Part shown: piece after piece, positions 30,711 to 40,677 of the stretch | Numbering within the stretch: the first letter of the stretch is position 1 | Layout: the number at the start of each line of letters is the position of its first letter | Assembly (NCBI GenBank): GCA_022825265.1 | Contig: JAJDXE010000001.1 | Span: forward strand, 62,001 to 126,000 | Direction: 5' to 3' | Length of the DNA: 64,000 bases | Source: Dehalococcoidia bacterium | GTDB lineage: Bacteria; Chloroflexota; Dehalococcoidia; Bin125 | Program-made: the position numbers and the translations under genes | Notes under the pieces: generated by a model | What the model was told of the DNA's origin: nothing | Databases searched by the model: none | Seen by the model: the letters and a program-made list of their open reading frames with translations, nothing else

Positions 30711-33700
30711 TCAGCTGATCGCGCCGACTGGCGTGTTGAGGGTGGCCAGGGTTGCCTGGACTTCGCTGATTGCTCCGGGCAGGTCGAGAATCTCGCGTTC
30801 GTCGTTCGGATGCAGGAAGAGCAGGATGCAGCGCTCGACCTGGCGGCCTAGCGACTCTTGCAGGATCAGCGCGTAGGAGGCGGCCTGGAGGCGGTAGCGG
30901 TCGACGGCTGCTTCGACGGCTTCGCCTGGATGGAGGGCGTCGGTCTTGTAGTCGACGACGACGAGGTTGCCGTTGGGGAGTTCGTAGAGCAGGTCGATGA
31001 AGCCGTCGAGCAGGACGCCGTCGATTTCGACCGCGGCGTAGAGTTCCCGCCAGTAGCGATCTTCGGCCAGGGCTTCGCGGACCGCGTTGCTCTCGAGGGC
31101 CCGGCGGACGAGTCGCTTGACCTCGTTGGTCGCCTGTCGACCGAGCGACTCGGCGGCTGCCTGCGCCTCGGACGCGTTGTCGATGTCGGCGGTCGTTGGA
31201 GCGTCGAGATCGATCACTTGCAGGACGCCGTGGGTCGCTCGGCCGATGGAGGTTCCGGCTCGACCTCGGCGCCAGGGCGGCAAGTCTTCTGGAGGTTCGA
31301 AGTTGGGATTGGCGGCCGGCTCAGCCGTTTCCCTGGATGCCAGTTTGGCTACGCCGGTGGCCGACTCTCTCGGCAGCGTGCCCAGCCGTTGGACGGCCTC
31401 TTCGCGTTCGGCGATCCAACGCTCTCTGACTTCCCAGGTGTCCGGCTCATCTCTTGCGTCCGATGGTTGGGGCGGCATCGGCGGATCGGGAATCTGGTCG
31501 TGCACCAACCGCAAACAGGGAGCGCCGGCCTCCCGTAGCACTTCATCGATCAGCTTTGCGTCGCACTTCTGCTTGTCCTTGCGGTAAAGGCTGACGATGA
31601 GGTGATCGCGCGCTCGGGTTGCGCCGACGTAGTTTCGGCGGACGTACTCATCGCGTTGCAGCTTTTCTTCTCGCTCCCACAGTTCCGCGAAGCCGGGAGT
31701 CTGGAGATTGCTGCGCAGGCGGATTTCGGGTCGGCCCTGAGGACTCCAGAGGAGCGAGGGCGGCGTGCTGCGAGGCTGCGAGTTGAGGCCGGCGAAGACG
31801 ACGATTGGGAACTCGAGGCCCTTAGCGGCGTGGATGGTCATGATCCTGACGGCGTCGTGATCTTCTTCGGGGACGACCGACTCGATGACCTGGGTGTCGG
31901 CCTCGGCCTGGTACTCGGCCCAAGCGAGGAATTCGCTCAAGGTCGAGCCTCCGCCGTCGCAGAAGGCGCGCGCCTGGTCGTGGAGGAAGCGGTAGCGGGC
32001 CCAGTGTTCGCGGGGCTGGCGCTCGACGACCGCCAGCTCCATCAGCCGGCGCTCGCGGATGACGTGACCGACGAGGGCGCTGACCGACATCTCCCAACGG
32101 CGTGAGGCGGTGTCATTGAGCCAGCTCATGGACTCGGCGACGGGATCGTCCTGCGGGACGGTTGATGGGCGGTTCTGCCGGTAGTCCCAGCGGCCGTGGG
32201 CCTGGCGCCAGCGATAGAGGTCGTCGTCGGCGCAGGTGAAGGCAGGCGAGCGCAGAGCGGCGACGAGGGCGATCTGGTCGGTGGGATCGTCGATGGCTCG
32301 GAGCAGGTTCAGGAGGTCTCGAATCTCGCGGGTGTTATAGACCAGCGAGCGGCTTTCCAGGCGATAGGGGATGTCTCGCTCTTCCAAGGCGGGGAGGAGA
32401 TGGGTGAGGCCGGTCCTGGTCGGGACGAGGACGGCTGTGTCGGCGAACCGTGCGTCGCGATATCGGTCATTGGGCTTGTCGAAGATCCGCCAGTTCGACG
32501 CCGTGATGTTGGCGATCGTGCGGGCGAGCGCTTTGGCCTCGATGCTGCGGACGGCGCTGATTGAGCCTTCGAACGACTCGCCAATCACGGTGACGGCGTG
32601 CTCGGCATCCTCGATGTCCTCGCGGTAGGCGTTCAGGTCTTCCCACTCGGCCTGGTCTGAGCCTCCTTCGAGCATCAAGGGTCGGAAGACGGCGTTGATG
32701 AATTGGGTGACGCCCGGCGTCGAGCGGAAGTTCTGGGTCAGCCTGGTCAGTCCTGTCTGCTGCTCCCGTTTGACCTGGTTGAACTGCTGGATGTCGGCGC
32801 GGCGGAAGCGGTAAATCGATTGCTTCGGGTCGCCGACGAAGAAGGCCCGGCCCGGCTCGCCCTGGGTGATGGCGTCGATGATCCTGGTTTGGAGGGGGTC
32901 GTTGTCCTGGAACTCGTCGATCAGTAGCCGCTTGAAGCGGTTGCGGACGGCTGAGGCGACAGATTCGTCGCTTTCCAGCAGGCGACTGGCCCTGACGAGG
33001 AGGTCCTGGAACTCGAGCTCGCCTTCGCGGCGGCGCTCGTCGGCGTACTCGACCACGAGCCGACGGATCTGGTTGTAGACCGGCGCGCAACAACTGAGGA
33101 CGATCTGGCATCGCAGTTGCTCGCGTTCCTGATTGAGTCGGGCCATCGTTTCGCGAATCGGGACGTGTGCATCTCCGGGCCAGCTTGCCTTGCGGCCGGA
33201 GCCGCCGACTCGGAGCGAGGTTGGGGTCGTGTGCTTGAGCAGGCGCACCAGCTTGCCGGGATCGTCGTGGGCATCTTCCAGGCTCTCCACGAACGGCTGG
33301 AGCTGGACGAGGCGCCCATAGAGCTTGTCGGTGTCGTCGACGCAGCGGCGCCGTTGCTCGATCACGTCTCGTAGATCGGCGATGAATGATGTCGGATCGA
33401 ACTCTGCGCCCTGCATCTCGGCGCTAACTTGCTCGGCTCGGTCCCAGTCCTGGTGCACGGCTCTAGCGATCGCTTCGAAGTTCGCCAGTTCGATGCCGGC
33501 ATCGAAGGCGGCGAGCAGTGGATCGGCCAGCGCTTCGTCCTCGAGGATCTCGTCCAGGGCCTGCTCCCAGCGCTTTGCGAACTTCAGCGAGGCCTGCGAC
33601 TCGTCGAGGATTTGGAATCCCGGCGGGAGTCCGGCCTCGATCGGGTGGAGCCGGAGGATGCGGCCGGCGAAGGCGTGCAGGGTCTCGATGGCTGCGTGGT

Positions 33701-33989
33701 CGAGTTGCTCTGAGGCTTCTGCGAGTAGCTGCTGGCGCGCGGGGTCGGTCGCTTGTTCTCGCTGTTGGTCGAGTTCTTCGAGGACGCGGTCGTAGAGCTC
33801 GGCTGCGGCCTTTTCGGTGAACGTGATTGCGGCGATCTCGTTTGCCTGGACGTTGCCGTCGGTGATCAGGTTGACAATGCGCTGGACAAGCTGGTGCGTT
33901 TTGCCGGTGCCTGCGCCGGCCTCGACGAAGAGGGTCTCGTTGAGGCTGTGCTCAATTCGATCCCTGGCGGGTTGGTCGGTGAGGATCAT
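30711..33989 (-). CDS. addA: AddA-type helicase-nuclease subunit (UvrD/RecB family)
   Basis: A 1092-residue superfamily 1A helicase with a C-terminal RecB-family nuclease. Walker A is EAGAGTGKTH (Lys30), motif Ia AITFTEKAAAEL, motif II LLIDEFQDNDPLQ, motif III GDPKQSIYRFRRADI, motif IV LTQNFRSTP, motif V MTIHAAKGLEFPIV, and the nuclease motif GFIDLLYELPNGNLVVVDYKTD. With AddB it processes double-strand breaks and loads RecA. It overlaps addB by 4 nt (ATGA). Length is near that of Bacillus AddA (about 1230). Confidence 0.9.
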   Translation of the reverse strand: MILTDQPARDRIEHSLNETLFVEAGAGTGKTHQLVQRIVNLITDGNVQANEIAAITFTEKAAAELYDRVLEELDQQREQATDPARQQLLAEASEQLDHAAIETLHAFAGRILRLHPIEAGLPPGFQILDESQASLKFAKRWEQALDEILEDEALADPLLAAFDAGIELANFEAIARAVHQDWDRAEQVSAEMQGAEFDPTSFIADLRDVIEQRRRCVDDTDKLYGRLVQLQPFVESLEDAHDDPGKLVRLLKHTTPTSLRVGGSGRKASWPGDAHVPIRETMARLNQEREQLRCQIVLSCCAPVYNQIRRLVVEYADERRREGELEFQDLLVRASRLLESDESVASAVRNRFKRLLIDEFQDNDPLQTRIIDAITQGEPGRAFFVGDPKQSIYRFRRADIQQFNQVKREQQTGLTRLTQNFRSTPGVTQFINAVFRPLMLEGGSDQAEWEDLNAYREDIEDAEHAVTVIGESFEGSISAVRSIEAKALARTIANITASNWRIFDKPNDRYRDARFADTAVLVPTRTGLTHLLPALEERDIPYRLESRSLVYNTREIRDLLNLLRAIDDPTDQIALVAALRSPAFTCADDDLYRWRQAHGRWDYRQNRPSTVPQDDPVAESMSWLNDTASRRWEMSVSALVGHVIRERRLMELAVVERQPREHWARYRFLHDQARAFCDGGGSTLSEFLAWAEYQAEADTQVIESVVPEEDHDAVRIMTIHAAKGLEFPIVVFAGLNSQPRSTPPSLLWSPQGRPEIRLRSNLQTPGFAELWEREEKLQRDEYVRRNYVGATRARDHLIVSLYRKDKQKCDAKLIDEVLREAGAPCLRLVHDQIPDPPMPPQPSDARDEPDTWEVRERWIAEREEAVQRLGTLPRESATGVAKLASRETAEPAANPNFEPPEDLPPWRRGRAGTSIGRATHGVLQVIDLDAPTTADIDNASEAQAAAESLGRQATNEVKRLVRRALESNAVREALAEDRYWRELYAAVEIDGVLLDGFIDLLYELPNGNLVVVDYKTDALHPGEAVEAAVDRYRLQAASYALILQESLGRQVERCILLFLHPNDEREILDLPGAISEVQATLATLNTPVGAIS

Positions 33990-36900
33990 GCGTCCTGGTC
34001 GTCCCCGCTGGGGCCTTCGGAGAGTTCGACATAGTCGGCGAGTTGGGGATCGAGCTTGATCTCGTCCCAGTGGCGGCGACGGTCGACGGGGCAGATGGCG
34101 TCGAAGCTGCAGAAGGCGCAGTTGGCGGCCCTGGCCCGGTGGTGGTCGCCGCCGGGATTTGCGGGGAACATACCGGCCTTGATGTAGTTGACGATCAGGT
34201 TGACGGCGTGCTCGAAGCGCGCGGTGTTTGCCTCGTCCCAGTCGACCGGGTTGTACCTGAACTCGCCGCGTTCGGTGATGTACCAGTAGGCCGACTGGAC
34301 GGTGGCGTCCTCGGGCAGGTTGTAGACCTGTCGGGCGGCGTGGGCGTAGACGGGCAACTGGAGGAATCGTCCGCCGACGAGGACGTCCTTGTCCAGATCA
34401 CGAGCAGGCGGGAACTCGCTGCCGGTCTTGTAGTCGATGACGATTAGCTGGTCATTGATTGCTGAGCGGTCGACGCGGTCGATGAAGCCGCGCAGCGGCA
34501 GGATGGCGCCGTCATCGAGCGGCAGGTTGACGAGCGCTTTGCTGTCGGGCAATTCGCCGAAGGCGAGCTCGCCGTCGATTTGTTGGGTCTGGAGCTTCTT
34601 GCGGTGGATTTCGTCCTGGTCGAGCAGCGTCTGGAGGTCGTTGAGGATGCGGCGGCGATCGCGTTGCCAGAGGAGGTCTCGACCGGTCAGGCCTTGCTCT
34701 TTGGCTTCGTCCAACTTCTCGGTGGCGATTTGCTGAAGCCTCTGACGTTCGGTCTTGGACCAGGGTTCGTCCGGCGATGGTTGCGATAAGGCCTGCTTGA
34801 AGAACTGCTCGAGGATGTCGTGGATGAGCGAACCCTTGTCGATTGGGGTGATCTGAAGTTCGTCTCTGGGGTCGTCGCGTTCCTCGATGCTCAGCACTCG
34901 GCCGAGGAAGTAGCGGTATGGACAGGTCGCCCAATCCTGGAGGGCTCCGGCTGAGTGGGGTCGGGCGGCCGCGTCGGGCGCGCCTTCGGCGATCAGGCCG
35001 TCCCAGCGGGTCATCTCGGTGCGCCAGCGCTCGGCGTGCTGCAGGAATCCGCGGCCCAGCGACGGGCAGTGGGCGGCGAGGTCGTGTTGCTCGGGGCGAT
35101 TGGTTTGCCGGATGCTTCGGAGGTCAAACTCTTGAGGGTCGGCGGGCGTGTCGGCAGAGACGAGCGACTGCTCGAAGGATGGAGCGGCATGGACGATCTC
35201 ACTGGGGACGCGGTCGATCTTGGAGGCGTAGATCCGTTGGCCCTGGTTGAGTTCCGAGGCGGACTCGAGCAGCCAACGGCCGGGCAGTTTGGGGCGCTGC
35301 TCGCGCAGGTCGGCTCGGGGATAGGTGAGCACCCGGCGCTTGCCCGAGTGCAGGGTGGCGAGGTAGTCGGCGCGCTCCCGGCGCATGTGGTCGGACGCTC
35401 CCGGCAGGGATGCCCGGGCTCGGAGTTGGTCGGAGAGCAGCGGATCTTCGGAGCGGGTTTGGGGTAGCGACTTCTCGGCGGCGCCGACGATGTAGATGAC
35501 GTCCCACTGCATGGCGGCGGCCGAGCTCAGCGGGCCGACGTAGACGCCGTCGCCGAGGCGGCCGTGGTGTCCCGTCGGTTTCTCCAAGCCGCGCCGGGTG
35601 GCGGAGACGAAGCGCTCGGCCGTTGCTTGACTCAGGTCGTCGAGCCAGGACAGTTCTGTCAGCAACGCCTGGACGTCGTCCCAGCGGGCCAGCTCGAGGT
35701 CGTCCTCGCCGGCGGCGTTCGCGGCGAAGGCGTCACGGTCGCCGAGGAGTTGCGTGAGTTGTTCTCGGGCGTGAGAAGCGAAGTCCAACCAGTTGTCGGA
35801 CGAGGGAGTGTCCGTCGCGAACTTCGCCAGGCGGTCTACGAACTCGGTCAGTTCTTCGATCTGAGCGATCTCGGCTTCGACCCAGGGCAATCGTCCGGGT
35901 TTGCTTTCGTCGGCGGATTTCCTGAGCCGCTCCAGATCGTCGAGGCAGGTTGCTCGGTATCGCTGGAGACGGGTTGGCCACTCACCGGGTCCTCGCTGCA
36001 GGTTGGCGCGACGCGCCAGTTGATTCCATCGGGCGATGGGCGCGAGGTCGCCGTCTGCGGCTCGGATCGGAGCGGCGGCGAGCCAGGGCGCGACATCGGC
36101 GGACCATGTGGTCGGCGCGTCCGTCATCAGTCCCAGTAGGCCGTCGAGGGTCCTTCCTGCTATCGACTGACCCAATGTCTCCGAGTTGCGGCCGTTCCAG
36201 GTGAGTCCGGCGGCGTCCAACTGCTCGGCGCAGATTCGCTGGTAGGGCTCTGGCTGTCGGTAGAGAATGGCGGACCGATGCAGGGGCGTGGGTTCTTCTG
36301 CGAGCAGGGACGCAGAGATCTCGCGGATGGCGTGGCGCACCTCTTCCTCGGCGTCCGGGGATTGGACAATTTGCTGCGCCGTCGGTAGCTGGTCGGCGAA
36401 CTGGTCAACGGCCTGGTCCGGGTTTTCTCCCCAGCTCTCGAGTTTGTGTCGATCGACCGCTTCGGGGTCGCCGGTCATGCCAAGCATCACTTCGACATCT
36501 GTGTGAACAGCAAGCGCACTGAGGAAGGAGCGGGACGAAGCGGTCAGGTCTCCGGGTAGGTAGATGATGACCGCGCCGATGTCGCGCAGTACGTTGGGTT
36601 GGTGCTGCAGCGCCTCGGTCGCCGAGACGGCCAGGTCTCGTTGGGTGTAGAAGTCACTGGTCTGTGCGAGGTAGGCGTCGTAGCGATCGACCAGGTAGGC
36701 GGGAATGCCTCCCTGCCCGGCAAGGGTCTCGAGTTGACTTCGGTCGCAGTCGTCGAACTCGGCGAAGCGCTGAGTCAGCGTCCTGAGGACTCCGCCCTCG
36801 ATTGGTACGTCGCCGAAGACGGACGGCCCTGACTCGGCGACTTCGCGGATGGCTTCGTTGCGGCGGACGTCCGGCAATGGACGGCGTCCCGCGTTGGTGA

Positions 36901-37168
36901 GGGAGGTGGAACCGATCAGCTCCAACAGCGCCTGGAGCGGCTTGACCTGCACGTTGACCATGCCGCCGGGTCGGCGTCCCAGCGAGCGTCGGATGTGATA
37001 ACCGGCCAGCGACGAGGACACGACGATCGTGACGGCCGCGAGCGGATCGTGCTGGCCGCTGATCGTCTTACAACGATCGATGGCCTGGGCGAGCGCTTCC
37101 TGCGCCTCGCGACCGTACGTATGAGCCGAGACCGCAATAGCCAAGACGGCACCACCGTCCTTTAGCAA
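33986..37168 (-). CDS. addB: AddB/RexB-type nuclease subunit with Fe-S cluster
   Basis: A 1060-residue partner of AddA. The C-terminal nuclease has GSLIHDILEQFF, LRGFIDRVDR and VIDYKTG. Cysteines in WATCPYRYF and CAFCSFDAICP match the iron-sulfur staple of AddB. The N-terminal half is a helicase-like fold without a Walker A motif, as in RexB. The longest start is TTG 37168, overlapping the upstream small gene; a TTG at 37144 has a better ribosome site (AAGGACGG) and may be the true start. It belongs to a dnaN-small gene-addB-addA operon. Confidence 0.85.
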   Translation of the reverse strand: MLKDGGAVLAIAVSAHTYGREAQEALAQAIDRCKTISGQHDPLAAVTIVVSSSLAGYHIRRSLGRRPGGMVNVQVKPLQALLELIGSTSLTNAGRRPLPDVRRNEAIREVAESGPSVFGDVPIEGGVLRTLTQRFAEFDDCDRSQLETLAGQGGIPAYLVDRYDAYLAQTSDFYTQRDLAVSATEALQHQPNVLRDIGAVIIYLPGDLTASSRSFLSALAVHTDVEVMLGMTGDPEAVDRHKLESWGENPDQAVDQFADQLPTAQQIVQSPDAEEEVRHAIREISASLLAEEPTPLHRSAILYRQPEPYQRICAEQLDAAGLTWNGRNSETLGQSIAGRTLDGLLGLMTDAPTTWSADVAPWLAAAPIRAADGDLAPIARWNQLARRANLQRGPGEWPTRLQRYRATCLDDLERLRKSADESKPGRLPWVEAEIAQIEELTEFVDRLAKFATDTPSSDNWLDFASHAREQLTQLLGDRDAFAANAAGEDDLELARWDDVQALLTELSWLDDLSQATAERFVSATRRGLEKPTGHHGRLGDGVYVGPLSSAAAMQWDVIYIVGAAEKSLPQTRSEDPLLSDQLRARASLPGASDHMRRERADYLATLHSGKRRVLTYPRADLREQRPKLPGRWLLESASELNQGQRIYASKIDRVPSEIVHAAPSFEQSLVSADTPADPQEFDLRSIRQTNRPEQHDLAAHCPSLGRGFLQHAERWRTEMTRWDGLIAEGAPDAAARPHSAGALQDWATCPYRYFLGRVLSIEERDDPRDELQITPIDKGSLIHDILEQFFKQALSQPSPDEPWSKTERQRLQQIATEKLDEAKEQGLTGRDLLWQRDRRRILNDLQTLLDQDEIHRKKLQTQQIDGELAFGELPDSKALVNLPLDDGAILPLRGFIDRVDRSAINDQLIVIDYKTGSEFPPARDLDKDVLVGGRFLQLPVYAHAARQVYNLPEDATVQSAYWYITERGEFRYNPVDWDEANTARFEHAVNLIVNYIKAGMFPANPGGDHHRARAANCAFCSFDAICPVDRRRHWDEIKLDPQLADYVELSEGPSGDDQDA

Positions 37169-37422
37169 CGCGGCAGCTGGGTCAGCAGATCGTCCCCGGC
37201 GTCGGGATGGCTGCGCACGATTTTGCCCTGCGATTCCACGGAGACGACTACCTCGACCAACTTGCCGAGGGGACCGCTGACCACGTACGAGTGTCGACCA
37301 CCCTCAATGTCGTCGATCAGGTCGTGGATCCAGACGTTCCAGTTGAAGGGTTCATCGCCGCAGAAGGACAGGGAGTTGCCGGCGCGGTCGCGGCTAACTG
37401 CCTTGATCTCCCATTCAGCCAC
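37162..37422 (-). CDS. Small hypothetical protein between dnaN and addB
   Basis: An 86-residue protein (GTG start at 37422) with predicted beta-strands: AEWEIKAVSRDRAGNSLSF, then HSYVVSGPLGKLVEVVVSVE. The pattern recalls DUF3892-like small proteins but this is weak. It sits 27 nt after dnaN and overlaps addB, so it is part of the same operon. Function unknown. Confidence 0.55.
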   Translation of the reverse strand: MAEWEIKAVSRDRAGNSLSFCGDEPFNWNVWIHDLIDDIEGGRHSYVVSGPLGKLVEVVVSVESQGKIVRSHPDAGDDLLTQLPRC

Positions 37423-37449
37423 GATGCACCACGTTGCGAGCGAGCCGGC

Positions 37450-38598
37450 CTAGGCGTCTTCCCACTGGACGAACATGGGCATGAGCACGTGGACGTAGTT
37501 GTCGCGTCCGACGACGCGAAAGACGCCCGGATTGCTGGGTCCGCTGGTTTCCATCGCGATTTCCGCCGAGGCAGGACCGCTGGCGATTTGCAGGACGTCC
37601 TGCAGGTAGCGGACGTTGTACGCGATCTTTGAGCCGTCGCCCTCGATCACCGCATCGACGCGGCCGCGGTGGTTGCCGAGCTCTTCCGCGCGAGCGGTCA
37701 GGGTGATGTTCTGGTCGGATCCTTCGCCGCTGAAGATCAGTCGGATGATGCCGCTCGACTCCCTGGCGAACACGGCTGCGGAGCGCACGCCTCCCTGGAG
37801 CACCGCGCCAGGCAGGATGGCCCTGGTCTGGTATTCGGATGGGATCAGCTGGTCGTAGCTGGGGTAGTTGCCCTGGATCAGTTGTGCAGTCATCTGCACC
37901 GAGCGCACGTGGAAGCGGACGTAGGTGCGGTCGGCGTGGATGTACATCTCGACGGCTGAGTCGTCATCGGTTAACAGTCGCTCAAGTTCGGTCAGGGCGC
38001 GCGCCGGGACCGTGATCTCCAGCCGGTCGGACAGCTCGGAGGCGACATTCATGTCGTAGACGGCGAGACGGAAACCGTCGGCCGCCGCGAGCGTCATCTT
38101 GTCGCCCTCGAAACGGAAGTGGACTCCGGTCAGCACGGGTCGGCCATCGTCGGTCGCTGCAGCGAAGACCACGTGACGCAGCGCTTCTCGTAGGTCGCGG
38201 GCGACGATCTTGATCCAGTCGCCCTCGCCGATGCCGGGGATGTTTGGGTAGGTGGTTGGCGACATGCCGTGAATCGATGATTCGTTGGCATCGGAGGCGC
38301 GAATCTGGGCGACGAGGGAGTTTTCGGCGACGTCGATGGTGATTTCAGCCGAGGAGAGCGCCGAAACGAGGTCGTTGATGAATCGGTGTGGAATAGTGAT
38401 CGCACCGGGCTCGGAGACGACGGCGTCGATGCTGCAGATCATGGCGATCTCGGTGTCGGTTGCTGTCAGGCGGACGCCTTCGTCGTCGGCTTCGAGGTGA
38501 ACGTGGCGCAGCTGGTCAAGTGAGTGACGAGCCGCGACGGCCCTTGACACGACACTGAGCCCATGCTGCAGGGCCGCTTGTGATGTCTGAATGCGCAT
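37450..38598 (-). CDS. dnaN: DNA polymerase III beta subunit (sliding clamp)
   Basis: A 382-residue clamp with three beta-clamp domains. Typical segments are LRHVHLEADDEGVRLTATDTEIAM, the middle-domain VLTGVHFRFEGDKMTLAAADGFRLA, and the C-terminal NVRYLQDVL ... VLMPMFVQW (the MPMR end position). It encircles DNA and tethers polymerase III. Here it is not next to dnaA or recF but is followed by addB and addA. The AT-rich leader upstream holds a 12-bp palindrome. Confidence 0.93.
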   Translation of the reverse strand: MRIQTSQAALQHGLSVVSRAVAARHSLDQLRHVHLEADDEGVRLTATDTEIAMICSIDAVVSEPGAITIPHRFINDLVSALSSAEITIDVAENSLVAQIRASDANESSIHGMSPTTYPNIPGIGEGDWIKIVARDLREALRHVVFAAATDDGRPVLTGVHFRFEGDKMTLAAADGFRLAVYDMNVASELSDRLEITVPARALTELERLLTDDDSAVEMYIHADRTYVRFHVRSVQMTAQLIQGNYPSYDQLIPSEYQTRAILPGAVLQGGVRSAAVFARESSGIIRLIFSGEGSDQNITLTARAEELGNHRGRVDAVIEGDGSKIAYNVRYLQDVLQIASGPASAEIAMETSGPSNPGVFRVVGRDNYVHVLMPMFVQWEDA

Positions 38599-38658
38599 CG
38601 CGCCGCTCCCGATTCGAGTTGTCGAGTGCTCCCCAAGTATTGATCACTTAGGTTATCG

Positions 38659-38670
38659 ATATGTACATAT
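38659..38670. promoter_or_regulatory. 12-bp palindrome upstream of dnaN
   Basis: ATATGTACATAT is perfectly self-complementary and sits in the AT-rich 38640-38690 stretch, about 60 nt before the dnaN ATG. It may be an operator; no known regulator consensus was matched. Confidence 0.4.
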
Positions 38671-38749
38671 TGTATCTGATACGTGGACTACTTCAGGCCG
38701 CGGCCGAGAGCCGGTGGATAGCGTGTGGACAGTTGGTGCGTTGGGACGG

Positions 38750-39562
38750 CTAGGCAGGCGCCTGAGCGGGAAGCGCATCCAAGATCCCGGTGAGATCGGG
38801 ACCGCTCCAGGTGGGATGTGAGCGCATCATCTTCTCGCGCTCGGGATCGGGATAGCGGGACACCCAGTAGACGGGCAAGCCGGCGTGGTTGGCTCCGGTG
38901 ACGTCGGCCCAGGGGCTGTCGCCGACGTAGAGCACTTCGCAGGGCTCAAGATCGAGACGATCGCATAGCTGTTCGAAGAAGGGTTTACGCGGCTTATAGG
39001 ACTGCGCCTCCTCGGACGAGAGCACCATCTCGACCTCGATCCCGGCCTTGTCCAGCGCGTGTTCGAGATGGTCGTCATCGGCGTTGCTGCCGATGGCGAT
39101 TCGGTAACCGCGGCTCGCCAGTTCGGCAAAGACGGGCTCTACCTCTGGGTAGGCCGGAGCGATTGAGAGCACGTCCCAGAGGTGCTGGAACGCGGTTGCG
39201 GGTGGGATTGTTTCGACCGAGTGATGCTTGAACGCTTCGCCAAAGAAGTAGGGCCAGGTCTCGGAGAACGGCCGGAAGGTTGGTTCCGGGCCTTCGAGCG
39301 GGCGCTCAAGGTTGCGGCCTTCTCGCTTAGCCATCTCACGCGAAGCCTCGAGCCAGGCGTCCCAGACGTCATCGCCCGTGGCGTGATCAACGCCGTGCTC
39401 GTGCAGCATTTCCTGGATTAGCGAGGCGAACTGGCGCTCCTCGAGTTGAAGGAGGGTGCCGTAGCAGTCGAACGCGACTGCCCGGACGGTGTTGACGGCG
39501 GCGGCGGCAGCGACGGTCGGCGGAGCGGGTTCGGTTGGCGTTTCAGTGCTCGATTCGCTCAT
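38750..39562 (-). CDS. HAD-superfamily hydrolase
   Basis: A 270-residue phosphatase-like protein. Motif I is AFDCYGTLL (nucleophile aspartate), motif II IGSNADDD, motif III the lysine in SYKPRKPFFEQL and motif IV VGDSPWADVTGA. A cap domain lies between motifs I and II. The FDxYGTL form is typical of 2-haloacid-dehalogenase-like and phosphatase members. The N-terminal 25 residues are Ala/Pro/Thr-rich and probably disordered. It follows hemB on the same strand by 74 nt. Substrate unknown. Confidence 0.85.
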   Translation of the reverse strand: MSESSTETPTEPAPPTVAAAAAVNTVRAVAFDCYGTLLQLEERQFASLIQEMLHEHGVDHATGDDVWDAWLEASREMAKREGRNLERPLEGPEPTFRPFSETWPYFFGEAFKHHSVETIPPATAFQHLWDVLSIAPAYPEVEPVFAELASRGYRIAIGSNADDDHLEHALDKAGIEVEMVLSSEEAQSYKPRKPFFEQLCDRLDLEPCEVLYVGDSPWADVTGANHAGLPVYWVSRYPDPEREKMMRSHPTWSGPDLTGILDALPAQAPA

Positions 39563-39636
39563 GCGTCTCCCTCGGGTATGGCGGTTCAGATTGAGTAGTG
39601 CGGTTGCGTCGGCTAGCCGGCATGGCGAGCATGGGG

Positions 39637-40665
39637 TCAGGCACCCTTACGGGCTAACCAGCGCGCAGCGTCCTTGGCGTGATAGGTCAAGATCAGATCG
39701 GCTCCGGCTCGTCGGATTCCGATCAAGGTTTCCAGCACGACGCGTTCTTCATCGATCCAGCCGTTCGCTGCGGCGGCCTTCAACATCGCATACTCGCCGC
39801 TGACGTTGTAGGCGGCGAGCGGGGCGTCGAATCGTTGTCTCGCTTCGCGGACGAGGTCGAGGTAGGCGAGGGCCGGCTTGACCATGACCATGTCGGCGCC
39901 TTCAGCGAGGTCGCGCTCGATTGCGCGCATCGCCTCGCGGGCGTTGGGCGGATCCATCTGGTAGGCGCGGCGATCGCCAAACTGTGGCGCGGAGTCGGCG
40001 GCGTCTCGGAATGGACCGTAGAAGGCTGAGGCGAACTTGGCTGAGTAGGCGAGCAGGGTTCGGTCGTCGAAGCCGCCTTGATCGAGCGCAAGGCGGATCA
40101 CTCCGATGCGTCCGTCCATCATGTCTGAGGGCGCGATCACGTCGGCGCCGGCCTCGGCCTGGCTCAGTGCGGTCTGCGCCAGCAGCTCGACCGACGCGTC
40201 GTTGAGCACAGAACCGTCGTCGGCCAGGACTCCGCAATGGCCATGGTCGGTGTACTCGCAGAGGCAGACATCGGTGACGACGATCAGCTCCGGCTGAGCT
40301 TGCTTGAGCGCTCGCGTGGCCTGCTGGATGATGCCGTCGGGTATCCAAGCGCCACTGCCCTGGGCATCTTTTGACTCGGGAATGCCGAATAGCAGGATTG
40401 CCGGGATGTCGAGCGAGCGGAGCTCGGCAGCCTCCTGGGCAAGTTGGTCGACTGATAGTCGTGATTGACCGGGCATTGAGGGAATCGGTTCGCGGACACC
40501 GTGGCCGGTCGTGACGAACACGGGATAGATGAAGTCGGTCGGCGCGAGACGTGTTTCTCGCACCATGCGGCGGAGCCCCTCGGAGCGTCGGAGACGACGC
40601 ATCCGATGCGCGGTGGGGATATCGGTGGTTTCGATGCTTGCCAGTGGGCGCTGAGTGGTGGTCAT
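39637..40665 (-). CDS. hemB: Delta-aminolevulinic acid dehydratase (porphobilinogen synthase)
   Basis: A 342-residue enzyme joining two 5-aminolevulinates to porphobilinogen. The zinc cysteines are in [14 protein letters not shown], the Schiff-base lysines are in [14 protein letters not shown] and [11 protein letters not shown], and the C-terminal [17 protein letters not shown] is conserved. It is the last gene of the tetrapyrrole operon, 12 nt after the cobA-hemD fusion. HemA and HemL are not in the window. Confidence 0.95.
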   Translation of the reverse strand: MTTTQRPLASIETTDIPTAHRMRRLRRSEGLRRMVRETRLAPTDFIYPVFVTTGHGVREPIPSMPGQSRLSVDQLAQEAAELRSLDIPAILLFGIPESKDAQGSGAWIPDGIIQQATRALKQAQPELIVVTDVCLCEYTDHGHCGVLADDGSVLNDASVELLAQTALSQAEAGADVIAPSDMMDGRIGVIRLALDQGGFDDRTLLAYSAKFASAFYGPFRDAADSAPQFGDRRAYQMDPPNAREAMRAIERDLAEGADMVMVKPALAYLDLVREARQRFDAPLAAYNVSGEYAMLKAAAANGWIDEERVVLETLIGIRRAGADLILTYHAKDAARWLARKGA

Positions 40666-40677
40666 CGTGGTTCCCGT

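Noticed and set aside
38599..38749. Replication origin upstream of dnaN
   Set aside because: No cluster of consensus DnaA boxes and no dnaA gene nearby; kept only as a low-interest operator observation.
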